Shown here: positions 50,892 through 59,330 of the stretch, in pieces
Numbering within the stretch: position 1 is the first letter of the stretch
Layout: every line of letters starts with the position of its first letter
NCBI RefSeq assembly: GCF_014203755.1
Contig: NZ_JACHJS010000001.1
Span: 2,604,001 to 2,668,000, forward strand
DNA: 64,000 nucleotides
Source: Saccharothrix violaceirubra
GTDB lineage: Bacteria > Actinomycetota > Actinomycetes > Mycobacteriales > Pseudonocardiaceae
Direction: 5' to 3'
Position numbers and translations under genes: made by a program
Notes under the pieces: model-generated
Told to the model about the DNA's origin: nothing
Database searches by the model: none
Seen by the model: only the letters and a program-made list of their open reading frames with translations

Positions 50892-51314
50892 TCAAGCGGG
50901 CCAGAAGCTGACTAATGCGTACGCCTCGGGTTCGGTTGTCGACGGGGGTGCGGGTCGCCAACCCAGGCGGGCGCGGTAACGGCCTGCGGGGACCGTGAAC
51001 ACGGGTCCGGTCACGCCCGCGACTCCTTCGTCCACGGTGAAGACGCCGCTCGGCAGGTGCAGGTCGATCTCGGTGGAGTGAGGCCATTGTGCGCTGTCGA
51101 GCGGTGGCCGGTCGGTGTGCCACTCCAGGTGGAGCCGAGCCCGGACGATGTCCTCCTCGCTCTGGAACATGACGAGCGAATCGCCCGCCGCGAACCACGC
51201 GCCGGGATCGGGGATCGGGGTGTCCTCCGTCGAGTCCGGATCACCCACTCCGAACCAGTGGTGTTCCACCAGGACGTCGATCTCGGTCGACGCTTCCAAC
51301 TCGGCCACGGTCAT
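50892..51314 (-). CDS. Hypothetical 140-aa protein
   Basis: A 140-aa acidic, cytoplasmic, beta-rich protein that I do not recognise (WFAAGDSLVMFQSEEDIVRAR is a distinctive segment). No signal peptide or membrane helix. ATG 51314 has GAGAGGCGGG upstream. It converges with the secreted nuclease gene, and an acidic small protein next to a nuclease invites the idea of an immunity protein. However, opposite orientation and a terminator between them argue against an effector-immunity operon. Confidence 0.6.
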   Translation of the reverse strand: MTVAELEASTEIDVLVEHHWFGVGDPDSTEDTPIPDPGAWFAAGDSLVMFQSEEDIVRARLHLEWHTDRPPLDSAQWPHSTEIDLHLPSGVFTVDEGVAGVTGPVFTVPAGRYRARLGWRPAPPSTTEPEAYALVSFWPA

Positions 51315-51420
51315 CCCGCCTCTCGTGGATCGGATGGGTCATCGTGGCGCATCCGCACGGAGGTCCGGGGAGGAATCGGGAGGACTGGTCCAGCGCGAGG
51401 CCGGACCAGTCCCCGGTCCG

Positions 51421-53808
51421 TCAGGGTGTCCAGACCACGTCCACCCAGTAGTTGCTGCCGCCCACGCTCCGGTCCGGGAAGCCGGCGCCGATCTGGAACA
51501 CGCCGTTGCCGCCCTCGGCTCCGTGTTGGGGTGCCGTGAGCGGTTCCTGTTGGCGTGGGGCGTGCGAGAAGTACTCCACGTCCGCCGAGAAGTGGCCCGT
51601 CGGCGTCAGGTACGACACGATGTACGTCGTGTTCGCCTGTACGTTCACGGGCGTGCCGAACGTCAGCGTCTGCCAACCCGACGAGGTCTCGCCGGTGAAC
51701 GTGCCGGTCGCCAGCAGTTGACCCGACGTGGTCCACAGCGAGCCCGTGTGCACGCCGGAGTTGTTGGGCCCCTTGAAGAACCGCACGCCGCGTACCTGAC
51801 CCGCCGTGGACGCCTTCCACTTCACGCCCAGTTCCAGGGCGATGCCGTCACTGAGGTCCAAAGCACGCGGTGTGTCGGAATCGGTGAACAGGCCGCACGG
51901 GCACGGTTTGGGCACGACCACGTGGGTCGTCGCCACCGGCACCGAGAGGTTCAGGGAATCGTCCACGGCCCGCACGCGCAACTGTGCCGTCCCCGAAGCC
52001 AACGGCGTGTACGTGTAGCTCCACGTCCCCTGCCCGGCCTGCCAGGACGCGGGGTGCCAGCGACTCCCGCCGTCCGTCGACACCTCGACCCCGGCCACCT
52101 GTCCGGCGTCCGACACCGTGCCCGAGAACGTGTAAGGCACGCCGACCGCCGCGCCGACCGGCACGGACGTGTAGGCGACGGAAGGTGCCGTCGAGTCCGT
52201 GGTGGGCGCCGTCTGCACCAGACCCGGGCGCAAGGTCCCGCCCTGCACTCCCATGTCCGCCAGGAAGTTCACGGTCGCCTGCTGGAGGCGGACGTCCGAC
52301 GTCGGCGTCAACGTCTTGTAGGCGTGCTCGTCGTCGAGCCCCCACGCCCACTGCACCGTGCCCGCGCCGAACACCAAAGACCCGCTCGGGTGCTTGTAGT
52401 ACGTGATCGCGTGCGTGGCGGTGCCGCTGCCGTACACGTCGCCGTGGTTCTCCAGGATGTACTGGCCCTGCATGGTCACGCTCGTGCGCGAGAACTGCCC
52501 GACCCCGGCGGGCTGGAAGCCGTTGTCCGGCACGGTGTTCCACTCGTAGCCCAACGTGCCCGGCTGGAACGTCACCGTGTCGCCGGCCGCCAGGTTCGGC
52601 AACGTGGTCTCCCGCCACAGCCGCAGCTTGCCGTACGCGGCGGGCACCTGAAGCGAGTCCGTACGCCGTCCGTTGACCGTGAAGATGTTGCCCAGCAACG
52701 CGTTCTCCGGCCGTCCGCCGTCCTGCGGCGGGCTGTACCGGGGATCGCGCCACGTGCCGGTCCAGTCGGGGAGTCCGTCGTTCTGGCTGCCCTTGGTCTC
52801 CTTGAAGGAGGCGATCGTGCGCCAGTCGGTCTGGGACGAGTCGGTGCTCTTCTCCCACCGGGTCTTCCAGAAGATCTCGTTGCCGGTGAGGAACGCCAGG
52901 TGCACGCCCGCGTCCCGGGCCGCCTCGACGTTGGCGCGCTGCTCGTTCGACCAGTACTCGTCGTGGCCCACGGCCATGAACACCCGGTGGTTGGTGATCA
53001 GGTGGCCGCGCCGGGCGGTGTCCGCGTCCGTGGTGTAGCTCAGGTCGTACCCGTTGGACTCCAGGAACCGCAGCATCGGGTACTCGGCGTTGAAGATCGT
53101 GTTGTCGTCGCCGTCGCCCCCGGTGTTCGGCCGGTTGTAGGAGACCTTGAACGCCTGCCCGCCCGAACCCGGCCCGTCGCCGAAGTACAGGCTGTTGCCG
53201 CCGTACCGGTTGTACGCCTGCCACGTCGAGTCCGACGTCTGGAACAGGATCTTCGAGTGGCTGGTGTCGTCGCGCACGACGAACGCGATCTCGTTGCGCC
53301 CGCCGTTGTCCGACCGGGTCAGCCGCGCGTAGTAGAGGCCGGACACGGCGTCGGCGGGCACGTCCCAGCCGACGGAGACCGCCCAGTTGCCGCAGTCGAT
53401 CAACGCCGTGGGCCCGTCGCGCAGGCAGTCCGGCTGGGTCTGCGGCGTGGTACGGGCGACCGTGCCGATCAGCCGGGCGCCGCGCCCGCCGTACCAGCCG
53501 AGCCGGAACACGTCGACCGTGTAGCCGGGCGCGTCGGTCTTGACCTTGAAGTCGACCCGGCCGCCCGGCGTCGCGCTGATGTCGGTGGTGAAGCCGACGA
53601 CGGTCGGGTCGCGGTAGGCGACCTGCCAGTCCTGGGCTCCGGTCTTCGTGTTCTCGCAGGCCACCGCGTTGACCACGGGCTCGTCGCAGGGCGCGACGGG
53701 CGCCGACTCGGCGGCCGGGACGACGACGAGGGCGGCGGCGACGGCCGCCACGAGCGGCCGGGTCACCGCCGCCCGCACTCTCCGGCGCCGACGGGGAGAC
53801 CACACCAT
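51421..53808 (-). CDS. Secreted dimethylformamidase-beta-like protein with DUF4082
   Basis: A 795-aa exported protein. A long signal sequence with an Arg run (residues 5-10) and a hydrophobic core precedes a large N,N-dimethylformamidase beta-subunit-like region (about 80-510; segments VFRLGWYGGRGARL, FMAVGHDEYWSNEQR). An Ig/FN3-like domain (about 535-635) and a DUF4082 beta-sandwich (about 645-795, VKWKASTAGQVRGVRFFK) complete it. Such multidomain proteins are common in actinomycetes, but their substrate is unknown; glycan or amide hydrolysis is a guess. GGAGGAG lies directly before ATG 53808. The 128-base spacer 53809-53936 downstream of the regulator gene shows no further feature. Confidence 0.82.
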   Translation of the reverse strand: MVWSPRRRRRVRAAVTRPLVAAVAAALVVVPAAESAPVAPCDEPVVNAVACENTKTGAQDWQVAYRDPTVVGFTTDISATPGGRVDFKVKTDAPGYTVDVFRLGWYGGRGARLIGTVARTTPQTQPDCLRDGPTALIDCGNWAVSVGWDVPADAVSGLYYARLTRSDNGGRNEIAFVVRDDTSHSKILFQTSDSTWQAYNRYGGNSLYFGDGPGSGGQAFKVSYNRPNTGGDGDDNTIFNAEYPMLRFLESNGYDLSYTTDADTARRGHLITNHRVFMAVGHDEYWSNEQRANVEAARDAGVHLAFLTGNEIFWKTRWEKSTDSSQTDWRTIASFKETKGSQNDGLPDWTGTWRDPRYSPPQDGGRPENALLGNIFTVNGRRTDSLQVPAAYGKLRLWRETTLPNLAAGDTVTFQPGTLGYEWNTVPDNGFQPAGVGQFSRTSVTMQGQYILENHGDVYGSGTATHAITYYKHPSGSLVFGAGTVQWAWGLDDEHAYKTLTPTSDVRLQQATVNFLADMGVQGGTLRPGLVQTAPTTDSTAPSVAYTSVPVGAAVGVPYTFSGTVSDAGQVAGVEVSTDGGSRWHPASWQAGQGTWSYTYTPLASGTAQLRVRAVDDSLNLSVPVATTHVVVPKPCPCGLFTDSDTPRALDLSDGIALELGVKWKASTAGQVRGVRFFKGPNNSGVHTGSLWTTSGQLLATGTFTGETSSGWQTLTFGTPVNVQANTTYIVSYLTPTGHFSADVEYFSHAPRQQEPLTAPQHGAEGGNGVFQIGAGFPDRSVGGSNYWVDVVWTP

Positions 53809-53936
53809 GACTCCTCCAGCCTGGGCCGGGCGGGGACGCTCGGCACCAAGCGTGGAGTCGGAGGCTCACCATGGGTCGTTAGCCGATTACGGACAGGATG
53901 CGACATCCGTGTCCGAAGCATGGTCCGGATGCCGCA

Positions 53937-54692
53937 TCAGCGCGCGAGGTCCGCCGAGATCAGACCCGCGCAGTCCAGCAGCGGTGGCACGAGTTCGGCA
54001 CGGGCGCGCTCGAGCGTCGTGCGGGCCGCGTGCGTGGACACGTTCACGGCCGCGACCACGCGACCGGCCCGGTCGCGCACCGGGGCGGCCACGGACCGCA
54101 GGCCCTCCTCCAACTCCTGGTCGGCCAACGCCCACCCGCGCGTCCGCACCGTCGCCAGTTCGGCGCGCAGCGCCTCGGCCGAGGTGACGGTGTGCCCGGT
54201 GAACGAGGTGAAGTCGGTCGACGCCAACCGGTCGGCCTGGTCGTCGGGGTCCAGCCCGGCCAGCAGCACGTGGCCCATGGACGTGGCGTGCGCCGGGAAC
54301 CGCGTGCCCACGGTGATCGACACGGTCATGATCCGCGACACCGCGCACCGCGCCACGTACACGACGTCCACCCCGTCGAGCACGGACACCGAGCACGACT
54401 CGCCGACCCGTGCGGACAGCCGTTCCAGGTGCGGCTGGGCCACGTCCGGCAGCGCCATGCCGGACAGGTACGCGTAGCCCAGGTCGAGCACGCGTGCGGT
54501 CAGCGAGAAGTGGCGCCCGTCCGCCCGCACGTAGCCCAGTTCGCACAGCGTCAGCAGGAACCGCCGGGCCGCCGCCCTGGTCAGCCCGGTGCGCCCGGCC
54601 ACCTCGGTGAGCGTCAGCGCGGGCGCGTCCGCGCCGAACGCCTTGATCACCGCGAGGCCGCGTTCCAACGACCGCACGTGCTCCACGCTCAC
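53937..54692 (-). CDS. IclR-family regulator of the ketoadipate operon (PcaR/PcaU-like)
   Basis: A 251-aa IclR-family regulator with the winged HTH LTEVAGRTGLTRAAARRFLLTLCELGYV and an effector domain (about 75-245) containing GTRFPAHATSMGHVLLA, typical of the PcaR/PcaU/PobR branch. It is the last gene of the operon: GTG 54692 overlaps the thiolase stop (GTGA). Two tandem GTTC-N7-GAAC sites upstream of the first gene are the likely operator. Induction by beta-ketoadipate or protocatechuate is inferred from the family. Confidence 0.88.
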   Translation of the reverse strand: MSVEHVRSLERGLAVIKAFGADAPALTLTEVAGRTGLTRAAARRFLLTLCELGYVRADGRHFSLTARVLDLGYAYLSGMALPDVAQPHLERLSARVGESCSVSVLDGVDVVYVARCAVSRIMTVSITVGTRFPAHATSMGHVLLAGLDPDDQADRLASTDFTSFTGHTVTSAEALRAELATVRTRGWALADQELEEGLRSVAAPVRDRAGRVVAAVNVSTHAARTTLERARAELVPPLLDCAGLISADLAR

Positions 54693-55867
54693 GCCTCCAG
54701 CACCACGGCCAAGCCCTGGCCGACGCCGATGCACAGCGCGGCCAGCCCCCAGCCGCCGCCGCGCCGCCGCAGCTCGTGGGCCAACTGCGTCAGCACGCGC
54801 CCGCCGGACGCGCCGAGCGGGTGGCCCAGCGCGATCGCGCCGCCGTTGACGTTGACGAGCGCGGGGTCCAGTTCCGGCCAGGAGTCCAGGCACGCCAACG
54901 ACTGCGCGGCGAACGCCTCGTTCAGCTCCACCGCCGCCAGGTCCGACCAGCCGATGCCGGCCCGGCGCAGCGCGACGTTCGCGGCCTCGACCGGTCCGAT
55001 GCCGAACACGTGCGGGTCGACGCCCGCCGCGCCGCGTCCGGCGACGCGGGCCAGGGGCACGGTGCCCCAGCGCCCGGCGGCCGTGTCGGTGCCCAGCAGC
55101 ACGGCGGACGCGCCGTCGTTGAGCGAGGACGAGTTGCCCGCCGTGACCGTCCCCTGTGGACGGAAAGCGGGCTTGAGCGAGCCGAGCTTCGCCAGGCTCG
55201 TGTCGGCGCGGACGGTCTCGTCGCGGTCCAGGTCCGTGTCGGGCACGGGTGCGACGTGGCTCGCGTAGAAGCCGTCGTCCCACGCGCGGGCCGCGAGTGT
55301 GTGGCTGCGCAACGCGAATTCGTCCTGCCGCGTCCGGTCGATGCCGTGGCGTTCGGCCAGCAGTTCGGTGCTCTCGCCCAGCGACACGGTCCACTCGGCG
55401 GGCATCGCCGGGTTGGTCATCCGCCAGCCCAGCGTGGTCGAGTGCAGCGTGGCGTCGCCGGCCGGGAAGCCCTTCGCGGGCTTGGGCAGGACCCACGGCG
55501 CCCGGCTCATCGACTCGACACCGCCCGCGACCACGAGGTCCGCGTCGCCCACCGCGATGGTCCGCGACGCCTGCATGACCGCGTCCAGGCTCGACCCGCA
55601 CAGCCGGTTCACGGTCGTGCCGGGCACGGCCGTCGGCCACCCGGCCAGCAGCGCGGCCAGCCGGCCGACGTTGCGGTTGTCCTCGCCCGCCTGGTTGGCC
55701 GCGCCGAACACGACCTCGTCGACCGCGGCCGGGTCGATCCCGGTGCGGTCCACGAGCGCGCGCAGCACGTGCGCGGCCAGGTCGTCGGGCCGGACGTGCG
55801 CCAACGCACCGCCGAACCTGCCGAACGGGGTGCGCACGCCGTCGAGCACGTACACGTCGGTGGTCAC
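54689..55867 (-). CDS. pcaF: Beta-ketoadipyl-CoA thiolase / acetyl-CoA acyltransferase
   Basis: A 392-aa thiolase II. The acyl-accepting Cys is in VNRLCGSSLDAVM; the later active-site segments are NVNGGAIALGHPLGASGG (His) and ALCIGVGQG (Cys). It cleaves beta-ketoadipyl-CoA to succinyl-CoA and acetyl-CoA if the CoA-transferase next to it acts on beta-ketoadipate. GTG 55867 overlaps the upstream stop. The pca assignment rests on gene order with CoA-transferase and IclR; other aromatic pathway genes are not in this window. Confidence 0.87.
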   Translation of the reverse strand: MTTDVYVLDGVRTPFGRFGGALAHVRPDDLAAHVLRALVDRTGIDPAAVDEVVFGAANQAGEDNRNVGRLAALLAGWPTAVPGTTVNRLCGSSLDAVMQASRTIAVGDADLVVAGGVESMSRAPWVLPKPAKGFPAGDATLHSTTLGWRMTNPAMPAEWTVSLGESTELLAERHGIDRTRQDEFALRSHTLAARAWDDGFYASHVAPVPDTDLDRDETVRADTSLAKLGSLKPAFRPQGTVTAGNSSSLNDGASAVLLGTDTAAGRWGTVPLARVAGRGAAGVDPHVFGIGPVEAANVALRRAGIGWSDLAAVELNEAFAAQSLACLDSWPELDPALVNVNGGAIALGHPLGASGGRVLTQLAHELRRRGGGWGLAALCIGVGQGLAVVLEA

Positions 55868-56610
55868 GCCGAAGCCTCCTTCAGGGCGCGCAGGGCGGCG
55901 AGTTCGTCGTCGGTCGGCGGGGGAGTACGGCCGGGTTCGGGCACGACCCGCAGGTCCCAGCCGGTGGCCGCGCGCACGTCGTCGACGGACACGCCGGGGT
56001 GCAGGTCGGTCAGGACGAGTTCGGCGGTCGCCGGGTCGGGTCGGAACACGCCCAGGTCGGTGATGACCCGGGTGGGCCCGGCACCACGCAGGCCCAGGCG
56101 TGCCCGTTCGCCTGGACCGCGACCGTGGCCGAACGACGTCACGAAGTCGACCCGGTCGACGAAGCTGCGCCGACTCTGCCGCACGACCACGAACACCTCG
56201 CCGCACGACGCCGCGATCTCGGGTGCGCCGCCCGCGCCGGGCAGGCGGACCTTGGGGGCGTGGTAGTCGCCGATGACCGTGGTGTTGATGTTGCCGAAGC
56301 GGTCGAGCTGGGCCGCGCCGAGGAAGCCGACGTCGATGCGGCCGGGCTGGAGCCAGTAGTTGAACACCTCGGGCACGCCGATCACCGCGTCGGCGGTCTC
56401 GGCGAGGATGCCGTCGCCGATCGAGGCGGGCAGGCGGTCGGGCTTGGAGCCGAGCGTGCCCGACTCGTAGATCAGCACGAGGTCCGGCGCGTGCGTGCGG
56501 CGGGCCAGGTTCGCGGCGGTGGAGGGCAGGCCGATGCCGACGAACACGCGTTGGCCGCCGGTCAGCGCGCGGGCGGCGGCGACGGTCATCATCTCGTCGG
56601 GGTCGGTCAT
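55864..56610 (-). CDS. pcaJ: 3-oxoadipate CoA-transferase subunit B-like
   Basis: A 248-aa family I CoA-transferase beta subunit. FVGIGLPSTAAN is the N-terminal signature and YESGTLG carries the catalytic Glu that forms the CoA thioester. It works with the A subunit encoded just upstream to transfer CoA from succinyl-CoA to beta-ketoadipate. ATG 56610 overlaps the A-subunit stop (ATGA); its own stop overlaps the thiolase GTG. Confidence 0.87.
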   Translation of the reverse strand: MTDPDEMMTVAAARALTGGQRVFVGIGLPSTAANLARRTHAPDLVLIYESGTLGSKPDRLPASIGDGILAETADAVIGVPEVFNYWLQPGRIDVGFLGAAQLDRFGNINTTVIGDYHAPKVRLPGAGGAPEIAASCGEVFVVVRQSRRSFVDRVDFVTSFGHGRGPGERARLGLRGAGPTRVITDLGVFRPDPATAELVLTDLHPGVSVDDVRAATGWDLRVVPEPGRTPPPTDDELAALRALKEASA

Positions 56611-57404
56611 CGGCCCTCCTTGAGCGCGGTGAGCCATTCGGTGAACGTGTCGCGGTCGCGGCTGATCGGGTCCCACGCGGCGTAGTAGGCGTTGTCGCGT
56701 TCCGAATAGCCCTGGGCGTAGGAGGGGTGCGCGCCGCCCGGCACCGCCACGACGCGCGTGACCGCCCAGGACGGGAGCACGATCGCGCCGGGCACGGGTG
56801 TGAGTTCGTCGACGATCTCCTCGACCGTGACCAGGCTGCGCTTCGCGGCCAGCACCGCTTCCTTCTGCACGCCGACCAGGCCCCAGAGCTGGACGTTGCC
56901 CGCCCGGTCGGCGCGTTGGGCGTGGATGATCGCGACGTCCGGGTTGAGCGCGGGGACGGCCGCGAGCTGTTCGCCGGTGAACGGGCACGTGATGAACTTG
57001 ATCGTCGAGGTGACGTTCGGCAGGTCCGTGCCGACGTAGCCGCGCAGCACCGCGAAGGGCAGGCCCGACGCGCCCGCGACGTAGCGGTTGGCCATGCCCG
57101 CGTGGCTGTGCTCCTCGACTTCGAGGGGTCGCGGCCAGCCGTGTTCGAGGGCGTCGCGGAACCGGTGCAACGAGCCGACGCCGGGGTTGCCGCCCCACGA
57201 GAACACCAGTTTCGTCGCGCACCCGGCACCGATGAGCTGGTCGTAGACGATGTCGGGGGTCATCCGGACGAGGGTCAACCCCCGTCGACCCTGCCGGATG
57301 ACCTCCTGCCCGGCGGCGACCGGGATCAGGTGCGTGAACCCTTCCAACGCCACCACGTCGCCGTCGTGCACGAGGTCGGCGACGGCCTCCGCGAGCGATC
57401 CCAA
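56607..57404 (-). CDS. pcaI: 3-oxoadipate CoA-transferase subunit A-like
   Basis: A 265-aa family I CoA-transferase alpha subunit, with VHDGDVVALEGF near the N terminus and the Gly-rich FSWGGNPGVGSLHRF region. TTG 57404 is the chosen start because AAGGAG lies six bases upstream and no ATG/GTG upstream fits. It is the first gene of the four-gene operon and follows tandem operator sites by about 12 bases. Substrate is inferred from context. Confidence 0.85.
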   Translation of the reverse strand: MGSLAEAVADLVHDGDVVALEGFTHLIPVAAGQEVIRQGRRGLTLVRMTPDIVYDQLIGAGCATKLVFSWGGNPGVGSLHRFRDALEHGWPRPLEVEEHSHAGMANRYVAGASGLPFAVLRGYVGTDLPNVTSTIKFITCPFTGEQLAAVPALNPDVAIIHAQRADRAGNVQLWGLVGVQKEAVLAAKRSLVTVEEIVDELTPVPGAIVLPSWAVTRVVAVPGGAHPSYAQGYSERDNAYYAAWDPISRDRDTFTEWLTALKEGR

Positions 57405-57415
57405 TCCCCGCTCCT

Positions 57416-57450
57416 TGTTCGTATAGCGAACACAAGTTCTTTATACGAAC
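57416..57450 (-). promoter_or_regulatory. Tandem IclR-type operators of the ketoadipate operon
   Basis: Two GTTC-N7-GAAC palindromes at 57417-57431 (in the longer repeat TGTTCG-TATAG-CGAACA, 57416-57432) and 57436-57450, 19 bp apart, about two helical turns. They lie immediately upstream of the first gene. This A+T-richer stretch also fits a promoter. Confidence 0.6.
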
Positions 57451-57451
57451 A

Positions 57452-58309
57452 CTACGCCGGTCGGCTCAGCGGGGCCAGCCTCCGGTAGTCGGGCAGCGGG
57501 CTGTCGGGCGTGAGCACCTGGAGGCAGACCTGGTCGGCACCGGCCGCCAGGTGCTCGTCGATCCGCCGGGCGACGGCCTCCTCGCCGATCGCGACGAGCC
57601 GCTCGACCCGGTTCCGCTCGGTGAGACCGAGTCGGGCCCAGTTGGCGAGGTAGGGGCCGATGCCCGAGTAGAGGGCCACGTGCTCGTCGGCGCGGTCGGC
57701 GTGCGCCGGGTCGACCACCACGGCCTGCTCGACCACGAGGGTCCGGTCCGGGCCGAGGACCTCCCGGGCCTGCGCGGTGTGCTCGGGCGGGACGAGGTAG
57801 GTGATCGCGCCGTCCGCGTGGGTCCTCGACAGGGCGAGCGCCTTGGGGCCCAGGGCGGCGAGCACCCGGGGTGCCCTGGGCTCGGTGTCGGCGGTGCCGA
57901 ACACGCGCTTGAGCGGGTCGATGGCGTCCATCTCCTCCAGGTGATCGCGTAGTGCCGCCAGCGGGCGCTTGTACTCCAGGCCCAGCACGCCCTCGACGAC
58001 CAGCGGGTGGGAGATGCCCAGGCCCAGGACGAAGCGGTCGGGGAAGACGTCGGTGAGCGCGCGGGCGGCGACCTTGGTGCGCATGGGGTGGCGTCCCCAG
58101 ATCACCGTGACGCCGGTGCCCACGACCAGCCGTTCGGAGGCGCCGAGCAGCAGGGCGGACTGCACGAACGGGTCGCGCATGAGTCCCTCGCTCAGCCACA
58201 GGGTCGAAAATCCCAGCTCGTCGACCTCCTGGGCCAGTTCGGTTGTCTCGGCTGCGGGACGGAAGTCCAGTCCGGCCAGCCACAGTCCAACTCGTCCGAG
58301 CGTCGGCAT
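57452..58309 (-). CDS. LLM-class (likely F420-dependent) oxidoreductase
   Basis: A 285-aa luciferase-like TIM-barrel oxidoreductase. Segments GVGLWLAGLDFRPAAETTELAQEVDELGF-like (split here), VVGTGVTVIWGRHP and FVLGLGISHPLVVEG match the F420-dependent LLM subfamily common in actinomycetes. It should carry out hydride transfer on an unknown small molecule. ATG 58309 has GAGAGGA upstream. The gene is divergent from a TetR regulator, with paired operator palindromes between them. Confidence 0.85.
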   Translation of the reverse strand: MPTLGRVGLWLAGLDFRPAAETTELAQEVDELGFSTLWLSEGLMRDPFVQSALLLGASERLVVGTGVTVIWGRHPMRTKVAARALTDVFPDRFVLGLGISHPLVVEGVLGLEYKRPLAALRDHLEEMDAIDPLKRVFGTADTEPRAPRVLAALGPKALALSRTHADGAITYLVPPEHTAQAREVLGPDRTLVVEQAVVVDPAHADRADEHVALYSGIGPYLANWARLGLTERNRVERLVAIGEEAVARRIDEHLAAGADQVCLQVLTPDSPLPDYRRLAPLSRPA

Positions 58310-58327
58310 GGTGTCCTCTCTACAATC

Positions 58328-58364
58328 CGGAGTGTCGCTCCGATAATACGGAGTGGCACTCCGT
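58328..58364. promoter_or_regulatory. Paired TetR operators over a divergent promoter
   Basis: CGGAG-N5-CTCCG occurs at 58328-58342 and 58349-58363, 21 bp apart (two helical turns). The second is part of the perfect palindrome ACGGAGTG-G-CACTCCGT (58348-58364). GATAAT at 58342-58347, between them, is a good plus-strand -10 candidate, so binding would block the TetR gene promoter and probably also the LLM promoter. Confidence 0.7.
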
Positions 58365-58384
58365 TTCGTCGACGGGAGGGTTCC

Positions 58385-58921
58385 GTGCCACCGACCGGAC
58401 GCGCCGACGCGCGCCGCAACCGCGAACTGCTGCTGGAGGCCGCGCACTCGCTGTTCACCGAGGTGGGCGTGACCGACGCGGCGATGAACGACGTGGCGCG
58501 GCGCGCGGGCGTGGGGCCGGGGACCCTGTGGCGCCACTTCCCGAACAAGGACGCCCTGCTGGCCGAGGTGATCGGCGCCGACCTCGACCGGCTGGCCGAC
58601 CTCGCCGACGCGACGTCCGGCGATCGGCTGCGCGACTGGGTGGGCGCGCTGGTCGCGCACATCGCGCGGTACCGCGGCGTGGCCGAGGCGCTGGCGCGCG
58701 CCGTGGTGGACGGGCCGTTGGCCGGTCGCTGCCACGGGTTGGAACGGGCCGCCGCCGGGTTGGTCGACCGTGCCCGGTCGGCCGGTGTCGTGCGCGACGA
58801 CCTCACGTGGGTCGAGGTGGTGGACCTGGCGAAGGCCGTGGCCTGGGTCGGCGAGTCGACGCCGGCCGCGGCGCGCTACGTGGACCTGGTCTTCGAGGGG
58901 CTGGTCACGCGGGTCCGCTGA
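58385..58921 (+). CDS. TetR-family regulator
   Basis: A 178-aa TetR-family protein with HTH MNDVARRAGVGPGTLWRHFPNKDALL and a short ligand domain. GTG 58385 follows GGGAGGG (58374-58380). It is divergent from the LLM oxidoreductase and probably controls it and itself through the paired palindromes. Its 3' end abuts the convergent ArsR gene with no gap. Confidence 0.88.
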   Translation: MPPTGRADARRNRELLLEAAHSLFTEVGVTDAAMNDVARRAGVGPGTLWRHFPNKDALLAEVIGADLDRLADLADATSGDRLRDWVGALVAHIARYRGVAEALARAVVDGPLAGRCHGLERAAAGLVDRARSAGVVRDDLTWVEVVDLAKAVAWVGESTPAAARYVDLVFEGLVTRVR

Positions 58922-59260
58922 TCACGCGCCGATCCGGGCGTCCTGGTCCAGGTGGTCGGCGTGGTAGAGCGCCTGGGCGAGCAGGTCCTTCACGTGGTGG
59001 GTCGCGGCCGAGTAGTAGACGAACGTGCCCTCGCGCCGACCCTGGACCAGGCCCGCGAGCCGCAACTTGGCCAGGTGCTGGCTCACCGACGTCGGCGTCG
59101 CCTGCGCCAGTTCCGCGAGGCAGGCCACCGACGACTCGCCCTGCAGCAGCGCCCACAGCACGCGGATCCGCGTCGGGTCGGCCAGCATGCGGAACGTCTC
59201 GGCCGCCAGGTGGACCTGCTCGTCGTTCGGCATGTCGAAGTCCGGCAGCTCGCGGTGCAT
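58922..59260 (-). CDS. ArsR/SmtB-family metal-responsive repressor
   Basis: A 112-aa winged-helix repressor with HTH CLAELAQATPTSVSQHLAKLRLAGLV and a wing with REGTFVYYS. A C-terminal His-rich helix (ATHHVKDLLAQALYHADHLDQD) supplies candidate alpha-5 Zn/Co/Ni ligands as in SmtB/CzrA/NmtR. ATG 59260 is the chosen start. It is divergent from a CDF exporter, with duplicated operator-like sequences between them; metal-induced derepression is the likely logic. Confidence 0.9.
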   Translation of the reverse strand: MHRELPDFDMPNDEQVHLAAETFRMLADPTRIRVLWALLQGESSVACLAELAQATPTSVSQHLAKLRLAGLVQGRREGTFVYYSAATHHVKDLLAQALYHADHLDQDARIGA

Positions 59261-59277
59261 GTCCCGGAGTCTACAAC

Positions 59278-59318
59278 TTGCGCATGTGCGTATCTTCGCA
59301 GTTGCGCAGGTATGTATC
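59278..59318. promoter_or_regulatory. Duplicated ArsR operator between repressor and CDF exporter
   Basis: The 17-base element TTGCGCAnGTnnGTATC occurs at 59278-59294 and 59302-59318, 24 bp apart. The first copy includes the palindrome TGCGCATGTGCG-like core. Both lie just upstream of the CDF RBS (AAGGAGG, 59320-59326). Confidence 0.6.
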
Positions 59319-59330
59319 GAAGGAGGACGC

